Below, one piece after another: positions 1 through 6,975 of a stretch of DNA of 7,954 nucleotides. The stretch spans positions 1 through 7,954 of the forward strand of contig JAOZLI010000119.1 of the NCBI GenBank assembly GCA_029934915.1, read 5' to 3'. This DNA comes from Desulfocapsa sp. (GTDB lineage Bacteria > Desulfobacterota > Desulfobulbia > Desulfobulbales > Desulfocapsaceae). Below the pieces are notes generated by a model. It was not told the origin of the DNA and made no database searches. It worked only from the letters and a program-made list of their open reading frames with translations. Numbering within the stretch: position 1 is the first letter of the stretch; each line of letters starts with the position of its first letter. A program made the translations under genes and the position numbers.

Positions 1-54
1 GTATTCTTTAAATATGTAAACAAGGCTCCAGCAAAGGTCGCAGTTGAAAAATAG
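1..54 (+). CDS. 3' end of an unidentified gene (partial, 17 codons)
   Basis: Frame 1 is open from the first base to a TAG at 52-54 and reads VFFKYVNKAPAKVAVEK. The other two forward frames stop within the first 18 bases. The tail is rich in Lys, Ala and Val, as is common at the C-terminus of a soluble or membrane-anchored protein. A strong intrinsic terminator begins about 40 bases after the stop on the same strand, which is the normal layout for the last gene of a transcription unit. Too little is visible to name a product. The alternative is that this is chance open sequence; the terminator is the main support for a real gene. Confidence 0.42.
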   Translation, partial: VFFKYVNKAPAKVAVEK

Positions 55-95
55 AACGTAAATATTTGACAAGGGTTCTCACCCTGCATCTCCAG

Positions 96-142
96 CCTCC
101 TGTTCGCTGAATGTTACATTCGGTAAGCAGGAGGTTTTTTTT
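96..142 (+). terminator. Strong rho-independent terminator
   Basis: The left arm at 96-113 begins CCTCCTG and ends GAATG. The right arm at 117-134 begins CATTC and ends CAGGAGG. They form an 18-position stem when G-U pairs are allowed, with one C-A mismatch and a 3-base TTA loop. Eight T residues follow at 135-142. Polarity is unambiguous, because the T tract lies on the + strand. It most likely ends the transcript of the partial gene at 1-54. Confidence 0.88.
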
Positions 143-330
143 GCTAAGCAAAACCGCAAGTAAAACATATAACCTGAGAGGTTACTATTACAGCACAACA
201 ACCACCAACCTTCCCAACCGTTCCTAATTCTTTCCCATGCACATAGCACAAGCTTTAATGAAAGTTGCTTCTTTTCCATACTTCCTGATGGACACAGATG
301 TGAGGTGGTATAGAAAAATGTGGAGCCTTC

Positions 331-364
331 AACTTCAATGTGCTTATTTCACATAACTGAAGTT
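331..364. repeat. Bulged stem-loop
   Basis: AACTTCAATGTG at 331-342 pairs with CACAT (350-354) and TGAAGTT (358-364). This gives 12 base pairs with a 3-base AAC bulge (355-357) and a 7-base loop. No T tract follows on either strand, so it is not a standard terminator. It lies 16 bases outside the larger inverted-repeat element and may be an independent structure or part of it. Confidence 0.6.
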
Positions 365-380
365 TCCTGTAAAATTATAC

Positions 381-532
381 ATGATTACCATCAAAGCTCA
401 GGTAATTGTAAAATCGCAAAGTAGGAGTCCGCCCCTGCGGACGATTTTAGTTGGTATTACACACATTTTTCGTCCGCAGGGGCGGACTCCTACATGAAAA
501 TTAAGCCAAAACTGAGTTTCGATGGTAATCAT
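381..532. repeat. Outer 12-bp inverted repeats enclosing the REP pair (MITE-like element)
   Basis: ATGATTACCATC at 381-392 is the exact reverse complement of GATGGTAATCAT at 521-532. The next bases inward remain partly complementary: AAAGCTCAG on the left against CTGAGTTTC on the right, 7 of 9 pairing. Pairing then decays until the perfect inner repeat at 421-493. The whole 152-bp unit is noncoding and symmetric, as expected of a non-autonomous palindromic element. AAAATTATA occurs just outside both ends (371-379 and 533-541), which could be a target-site duplication or AT-rich coincidence. Confidence 0.55.
421..493. repeat. REP doublet in inverted orientation (REPIN/BIME-like)
   Basis: Two 23-bp copies, 421-443 and 471-493, are perfect reverse complements separated by 27 bases. 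Each copy has the anatomy of a REP sequence. The outer end carries a GTAG head (GTAGGA at 421-426; TCCTAC at 488-493). A 6-bp hairpin GTCCGC-CCCT-GCGGAC follows at 427-442, mirrored at 472-487. The heads face outward, as in REPINs. The GC-rich arms contrast with AT-rich surroundings. REP doublets are normally multicopy and mobilised in trans by RAYT (Y1 tyrosine transposase-like) proteins; no RAYT gene is in this window. The pair could also fold into one long cruciform in RNA or DNA. The structure is certain; assignment to the REP class is by resemblance. Confidence 0.8.
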
Positions 533-581
533 AAAATTATATATCATAATTCCTACTCATCGTAAGCTACTTGTTTGTTGA

Positions 582-769
582 TCAGATGCCTGGAATCCAA
601 CAGCCTTTCAGGCTATTGCCCCTGACGGAATAGGCGGTGGTGATGGAATCTATGGTGCCATTTCATTAATTATATCGATAAAATGGCCTTTGACACGAAA
701 AGTGGAATTCTGTATGGAACCGAAAGATATGAGGAGGGGGACTACACTTTACCCAATAGATACATCTGA
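582..769 (+). pseudogene. Possible frameshifted coding relic, family unknown
   Basis: From 582 one frame reads a protein-like stretch including DAWNPTAFQAIAPDG, then a Gly-rich GIGGGDGIYGAIS ending near 667. A second frame, from about 683 to a TGA at 767-769, reads AFDTKSGILYGTERYEEGDY and ends TLPNRYI. Both look like genuine protein sequence (balanced composition, Gly/Tyr turns), and a single frameshift around 667-683 would join them. There is no start codon or Shine-Dalgarno sequence at the left end, where a stop lies at 579-581. The piece is therefore a fragment rather than an intact gene. I do not recognise the family. It ends only 7 bases before the dnaA stop codon on the other strand. 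Chance open frames remain a real alternative. Confidence 0.3.
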
Positions 770-776
770 GCCATCG

Positions 777-2099
777 CTACAGATCTGCCATTTTTTGATC
801 GAGTATTGCCACTTGCCTGCGAACGGATGTATCATTTCGACACAACTCGGAAACAACCTTCACAGAGTGCAGCACCGTGGCATGATTTCGGTTAAAGGTT
901 CGGCCAATATCACCAAGGGATTCTGTGGTGTGTTTACGACCAAGGTACATGGCAATCTGCCGTGGGAAGGTAATAATTTTCTTACGCGACTTTGAGCGAA
1001 GATCCTTATAACTCACATTAAATTCACGACCGATAAGTTCGCCGATAAGTGCAGTGGTAAGGTTTTTGGGAATACCGACAATATCAGCGACAACTTCTCT
1101 CACCATATCCATATCGACATGATCATTGCTGAGTGAGGCCTTCGCACGAAGCGCTAGCAATGCAGACTCTATACGACGGATATCGCCATGAATCTGTTGA
1201 CTGATATAAGACACCGCTTCTTCATTCAAATCGACACCGCTTACAGCTGCCTTATTCTCAACAATACGATGCCGTGTGGCCAGATCGGGTGCCTGGATAG
1301 TGGTTACCAGTCCTGCTCCCATACGGGATTTAAACTCACTATCTATGCCTTTGAGTTCCCGTGGATTACTGTTTGCTGTCAAAATAACCCGTTTACCACT
1401 CTTTATAAGGGAATCCAACAACTCGTTAAGCTCTTCCTGGGTCTTTTTCTTACCCTTTAAGGTGTGAATATCTTCCACCAGCAGAAAATCACAATTATCA
1501 TGATACCCAGCCTTAAACTGATCCATGGCACCCGCCTGAATACCTCGAACCATTTCAGAGGAAAACTGCTGGGCAGTTACATAACGAAGTCTGGTGGCAG
1601 GAGCCTCTTCTAAGAGGGTATGGGCAACGGCATGGGTGAGATGGCTCTTCCCAAGCCCGGTCGAAGAGTTGATATAGACACAGGAGCCAACGGTATCAAC
1701 ACCATTAATCAATGACTTACAGGCAGACTCAGCAAGAAGATTTGACTCACCCACCATAAAAGCATCAAAAGTATAACGGGGATGCAGGGAACGTACAACG
1801 GAACGTCTCTCGGGAATAGTGGGCAGACGAAGCTGTCCTTTGGGGGCTGCCACAGGAAGCGCAACATTTTCTTTATCACAAAGCTGAACTCTGCAGGAAG
1901 ATCCGCTTAGCTCATTAACCTTGGCTTGAATAAGAGACAAATGTGTACGTTCAAGGTGAGCTCTGTAAAATCTGTCAGGACAGGCAAGTCGAATTTCCGC
2001 CTCATCTGCACGAACACACTCAAGGGGCTCCACCCACAGAGAGTAAACAGCCTCTCCCATACTTTCTTTCAACACAGCTTTTGTCTTATTCCACACCAT
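777..2099 (-). CDS. dnaA: Chromosomal replication initiator DnaA (divergent)
   Basis: DnaA is the cytoplasmic AAA+ ATPase that binds DnaA boxes, opens the origin and loads the replicative helicase. The protein is 440 residues, within the usual range. Domain I spans about 1-80 (helicase/partner interaction, with SLWVEPL typical of the family). A short linker of about 20 residues follows. AAA+ domain III (about 105-342) opens with the family phrase YTFDAFMVGESN. DNA-binding domain IV spans about 345-440. Visible motifs are Walker A SSTGLGKSHL (145-154), Walker B LLVED (206-210), sensor I region LTANSNP (240-246), arginine finger R259 in KSRMGAGL, sensor II R308, and the domain IV basic loop PRQIAMYL (379-386). 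Several motifs depart from consensus. The first Walker A Gly is Ser, the first Walker B Asp is Glu209, and the box-recognition helix reads FNRNHATVLHSV where most DnaAs have FGGRDHTTVLHA. The start is supported by GAGGG at 2106-2110, six bases before the ATG. The gene stands alone, with no dnaN, recF or gyrB adjacent. Confidence 0.95.
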   Translation of the reverse strand: MVWNKTKAVLKESMGEAVYSLWVEPLECVRADEAEIRLACPDRFYRAHLERTHLSLIQAKVNELSGSSCRVQLCDKENVALPVAAPKGQLRLPTIPERRSVVRSLHPRYTFDAFMVGESNLLAESACKSLINGVDTVGSCVYINSSTGLGKSHLTHAVAHTLLEEAPATRLRYVTAQQFSSEMVRGIQAGAMDQFKAGYHDNCDFLLVEDIHTLKGKKKTQEELNELLDSLIKSGKRVILTANSNPRELKGIDSEFKSRMGAGLVTTIQAPDLATRHRIVENKAAVSGVDLNEEAVSYISQQIHGDIRRIESALLALRAKASLSNDHVDMDMVREVVADIVGIPKNLTTALIGELIGREFNVSYKDLRSKSRKKIITFPRQIAMYLGRKHTTESLGDIGRTFNRNHATVLHSVKVVSELCRNDTSVRRQVAILDQKMADL

Positions 2100-2105
2100 T
2101 CATTT

Positions 2106-2110
2106 CCCTC
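2106..2110 (-). promoter_or_regulatory. Ribosome binding site of dnaA
   Basis: GAGGG on the minus strand lies six bases before the ATG at 2097-2099. It is the only good Shine-Dalgarno match nearby and fixes this start codon. Confidence 0.75.
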
Positions 2111-2150
2111 GACACAACAATTTTGGCAACTAAAATGGGCCAGAATCGCC

Positions 2151-2159
2151 TTTTACACA
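2151..2159 (+). promoter_or_regulatory. DnaA box, TTTTACACA
   Basis: TTTTACACA fits the relaxed DnaA-box consensus TTWTNCACA at all nine positions. It sits 52 bases upstream of the dnaA start codon, a typical place for autoregulation by DnaA. No second perfect match is present in the gap. Confidence 0.5.
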
Positions 2160-2189
2160 CGTTTTAAATAATTCAACGATAGATTAGTA

Positions 2190-2325
2190 CCCGGCGGAAC
2201 CGGGAACCACGAAAAGAAGAACCAGATTGTATTTCTTCTTTCAAAATGGGATACGTGGTGCAATTCAGCACCGCCATTCATGCGGGGGAATTAACTGCAT
2301 TTTACATTTATGGTCAAAGGCGGTG
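2190..2325. repeat. Cluster of small hairpins in the dnaA upstream region
   Basis: Three perfect short inverted repeats lie close together. CCCGG-CGGAA-CCGGG is at 2190-2204. GGTGC-AATTCA-GCACC is at 2257-2272. CACCGCC (2269-2275) pairs with GGCGGTG (2319-2325) across 43 bases. The last two share bases at 2269-2272, so they would be mutually exclusive folds. Read on the minus strand, this would lie in a dnaA leader if transcription starts far upstream. Confidence 0.45.
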
Positions 2326-2582
2326 AGGGCAAATTTTCCAAGGAGTACCACAGATTATCTCCTCCACCCCAGACTGCCCAGCAAATAAGAGTTTACGCCC
2401 TGCGCTCACTCTAGATCCGCTATTTACGGGCAAGAACGAAACTGTCATCAAACTGCTGTTATTTTCATAGCTTAGTGAGGGAAACCAAGAGTTATTAACA
2501 AATTTTCATTTTACTTTAACTCGACATATTTGCATTTTACTAGACGTATCAACTATAATCTCAACATCCCTCACCAGCCGCA

Positions 2583-2621
2583 CCAAGGCGCTCGCAATAT
2601 CACTGACTAGCGCCATTTTGG
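2583..2621. repeat. Inverted repeat downstream of idh
   Basis: GGCGCT (2587-2592) pairs with AGCGCC (2609-2614), and the flanking CCAA (2583-2586) can pair with TTGG (2618-2621) across a 3-base bulge. It begins 38 bases past the idh stop codon, in the direction of idh transcription. No T tract follows on the minus strand, so it would not act as a canonical intrinsic terminator. It could be a 3'-end stabilising or rho-dependent structure. Confidence 0.35.
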
Positions 2622-2658
2622 AGAAAAATCATTTTTTCTTTTTTTTCGCCCCTGTAAT

Positions 2659-5143
<2,485 letters not shown>

Positions 5144-6898
5144 ATGATCAACTTTTTAACCAAAATTTCACAGAGCAAATCAGTCCTTGATGCCACTCTG
5201 CTAACGCCACAAGGTGATCTGCTCTTTTATCGACACCAGACAAAACAAGGTACCATCGAAGGGGAAAAACTCACAAACTGGCGTGAGATCACGGACAATT
5301 TCGAGGCGTTAGAACAAGCAGATTTCTATTTTGCCAACGGTCATTATTATATACAGACCACAGGAATTGGATATCTGATAATTGGAATGACTGGCAGGGA
5401 TAAGCTTAAAGAAATAAAAACTGCCTGTCAAAATGTGCAGGGGAAATTATCCAGTCCGCAACTATGTAAAAAGATTCTACTCAAAATGCTGGTGGATGCA
5501 TCGCCACCCTTCAAGCCTGAGATTATTAAAGCACTCATGAGTCATATGGATCATGAAGTAGCTAAAATGATCGCCGCACTTCTTTGGGAAGACAGCATCT
5601 ATACTGACAAGGATCGAGCCTCCCTTTTGCTTGTTACCTGCCAGGCACTGGGGCACTGTGCATTCCACGAAGCAATAGCCAGCCTGAAAAATCTATTAAG
5701 CAAGCATAAAAGCCAGACTATCACTCTCTCTCCCGTCGTAACACAGGCAGCTGAACTCTCTCTACGGCAACTTGCAAAGGCGAAAATAAAAGGCGTAAAA
5801 CCACAACAAAACAGACCTCAGGGCGTGCAAACACCAACGCCTGCAGCAACCGCTCCGGCATCCCCCAAAAAAGATCCACAAAAGTTATCCGGGCATACAT
5901 TACCCAAAGGAACACAAATCATAGCACTTGCCCAGGGGGGGAAAAAACGTGAGGCGGTTGTCCTGGCAATGCAGTTAATCGAACACTGTGCTCAAAAACA
6001 GCAATTTGACATGGCAGATCAATATCGAGACCTGCTTATGGAGGTGGACTCGTCAGCGTTAATGGAAATTATACAGGCAGCAGAGCTCCTGGAGAATGCC
6101 AAGAAAGCGGCCATTAACGAGAAACATTTTATCACCTGGAAGGATCTATCGGAAGCTCTGGCCACGGATGAATTCATTTCGCTGTATCATGCGATGCAGC
6201 ACAAAAATTATCCCAATGGCACCGTCATTGTCGAAGCCGGACAACGGCTATCGACCCTGTTTTTTATAGATGATGGGCACGTCCAACTCTTTGCACTGAG
6301 CAGCAACGGTCAAGTTCCTTTAGTCAGACTCTCCAAAGGCCAGATCTTTGGTACAGAAACTTTTTTCGAAATCTCTGTCTGGACAATTAAGGCCGTGAGT
6401 TTAGGCGCCAAAACATCTCTCCTCTCACACAAGAAATTCCACGCCCTCAAAGAAAGACACCCCGGACTTTCCGCAAAACTCCGCACATATTGCACGCAAT
6501 CTCAAACAACGAGTACTCTTTTCAGACAAACAAAACGCACAAGAAGGGAATTCCCACGAAAAAAAGCTTCCGGGAATATTCTCTTTACTGTCCTCGATAA
6601 AACCGGGAAAGAAAGAAGTGCAGATGGCAAGGGTACACTCCTGGACATTTCAAAAGGTGGACTTTCTTTTTCTCTGCATGCATCAAAAAAGAAGAGTGCA
6701 ACGAATCTTTTCGGGCTAAAAATAAGGGTAAAATTTATAGACAGTGCAGGAAAGTTTATATCTGTCAATGATGGCACTATCATGGCAGTACGAGAATTCA
6801 ATGTACTTGGAAAAGAATACTCTATACATATCAAATGTGACAAAAAAATTAATCTATCAGAAATACGCCAGATGAGTAGCTACGAGGTTGAGCACTAA
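5144..6898 (+). CDS. Multidomain regulator: Roadblock-like, HEAT-like helices, degenerate cNMP-binding domain, PilZ
   Basis: This 584-residue soluble protein has no signal peptide or membrane segment. Residues 1-100 look like a Roadblock/LC7-type alpha-beta fold (ATLLTPQGDLLFY, then HYYIQTTGIGYLIIG). Residues 103-215 are helical and HEAT-like. Residues 217-255 form a Pro/Ala/Gln-rich linker, followed by a helical segment (256-330). Residues 342-445 match the cyclic-nucleotide-binding beta-roll (NGTVIVEAGQRLSTLFFIDDGHVQLF), but the phosphate-binding cassette is degenerate: FGTETFFEISVWTIKAV lacks the usual FGE acid and the Arg of the RxA(T/S) motif. Residues 464-575 are a PilZ domain with both c-di-GMP motifs, RREFPR (R468, R472) and DISKGG (D501, S503, G506). 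It is therefore likely a c-di-GMP effector; what the cNMP fold senses is unknown. The ATG is the only start in the frame after the stop at 5078, and there is no close Shine-Dalgarno sequence. It converges with the receiver-DUF4388 gene. Confidence 0.88.
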   Translation: MINFLTKISQSKSVLDATLLTPQGDLLFYRHQTKQGTIEGEKLTNWREITDNFEALEQADFYFANGHYYIQTTGIGYLIIGMTGRDKLKEIKTACQNVQGKLSSPQLCKKILLKMLVDASPPFKPEIIKALMSHMDHEVAKMIAALLWEDSIYTDKDRASLLLVTCQALGHCAFHEAIASLKNLLSKHKSQTITLSPVVTQAAELSLRQLAKAKIKGVKPQQNRPQGVQTPTPAATAPASPKKDPQKLSGHTLPKGTQIIALAQGGKKREAVVLAMQLIEHCAQKQQFDMADQYRDLLMEVDSSALMEIIQAAELLENAKKAAINEKHFITWKDLSEALATDEFISLYHAMQHKNYPNGTVIVEAGQRLSTLFFIDDGHVQLFALSSNGQVPLVRLSKGQIFGTETFFEISVWTIKAVSLGAKTSLLSHKKFHALKERHPGLSAKLRTYCTQSQTTSTLFRQTKRTRREFPRKKASGNILFTVLDKTGKERSADGKGTLLDISKGGLSFSLHASKKKSATNLFGLKIRVKFIDSAGKFISVNDGTIMAVREFNVLGKEYSIHIKCDKKINLSEIRQMSSYEVEH

Positions 6899-6900
6899 GG

Positions 6901-6974
6901 ACTCGACAATAAATAACTTAGACTTTCTTATTCGTAAATGTGCCGCAGATTCAGTCTGTTTTTTATTTTCGAGT
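6901..6974. repeat. Long-range inverted repeat spanning the convergent gap
   Basis: ACTCGA (6901-6906), just after the stop of the PilZ gene, is the exact reverse complement of TCGAGT (6969-6974), just after the stop of the convergent gene. Extending one or two bases keeps partial pairing. It brackets the whole intergenic gap, so it could help form a shared bidirectional 3'-end structure. The arms are short and may be coincidental. Confidence 0.3.
6946..6968 (+). terminator. Weak candidate terminator after the PilZ-fusion gene
   Basis: CAGA (6946-6949) and TCTG (6955-6958) form a 4-bp hairpin around TTCAG, followed by six T, an A and four more T. AGACT at 6920-6924 could alternatively pair with AGTCT at 6953-6957 for a longer loop. 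The T tract is good and the stem is weak. Position 48-70 bases past the stop codon fits. Confidence 0.45.
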
Positions 6975-6975
6975 T

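Larger units (their letters stand above)
143..581. other. Gene-free intergenic stretch with nested inverted repeats
   Basis: I find no credible gene here on either strand. A 66-codon minus-strand frame covers 79-279, but it runs across the terminator and has no recognisable features. The stretch holds a bulged stem-loop at 331-364, a 12-bp inverted repeat at 381-392/521-532, and a perfect 23-bp inverted repeat at 421-443/471-493. The sequence between the structures is AT-rich and unremarkable. Confidence 0.7.
2100..2658. other. Noncoding region upstream of dnaA; candidate dnaA control region or origin
   Basis: This 559-bp gap lies between the dnaA start and the idh stop, both genes being on the minus strand. 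No frame gives a convincing gene. It contains one consensus-type DnaA box (2151-2159), a one-mismatch box TTATTAACA (2492-2500), four same-orientation TTTTAC words (2151, 2300, 2509, 2535), an AT-rich tract at about 2491-2565, and small hairpins at 2190-2204, 2257-2272, 2269-2325 and 2583-2621. A noncoding gap with these features next to dnaA is where bacterial origins often lie. However, a single good box is weak evidence for oriC, and a dnaA promoter/leader alone would also explain it. Confidence 0.4.

Noticed and set aside
72..85. AGGGT/ACCCT hairpin considered as part of a tRNA or small RNA
   Set aside because: There is no T-loop consensus, acceptor stem or CCA; it is only a short hairpin before the terminator.
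79..279. 66-codon minus-strand open frame
   Set aside because: It overlaps the strong terminator at 96-142, has no ribosome binding site I can see, and has a Trp/Cys-rich composition unlike a real protein.
421..493. REP doublet considered as a CRISPR remnant or intrinsic terminator
   Set aside because: There are only two inverted (not direct) copies and no spacer array. No clean T tract follows on either strand.
690..995. 101-codon + strand open frame from a TTG
   Set aside because: Its second half is the antisense of the dnaA 3' end. Only the part before 770 has protein-like content, and that is reported as a possible relic.
2246..2326. 26-codon + strand open frame starting ATG GGA TAC
   Set aside because: No Shine-Dalgarno sequence, very short, and overlapping hairpins; indistinguishable from chance.
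2622..2647. A/T hairpin plus T run on the + strand considered as a terminator
   Set aside because: The stem is all A-T apart from its ends and no + strand gene lies upstream. On the minus strand, where icd ends, it reads as A residues.
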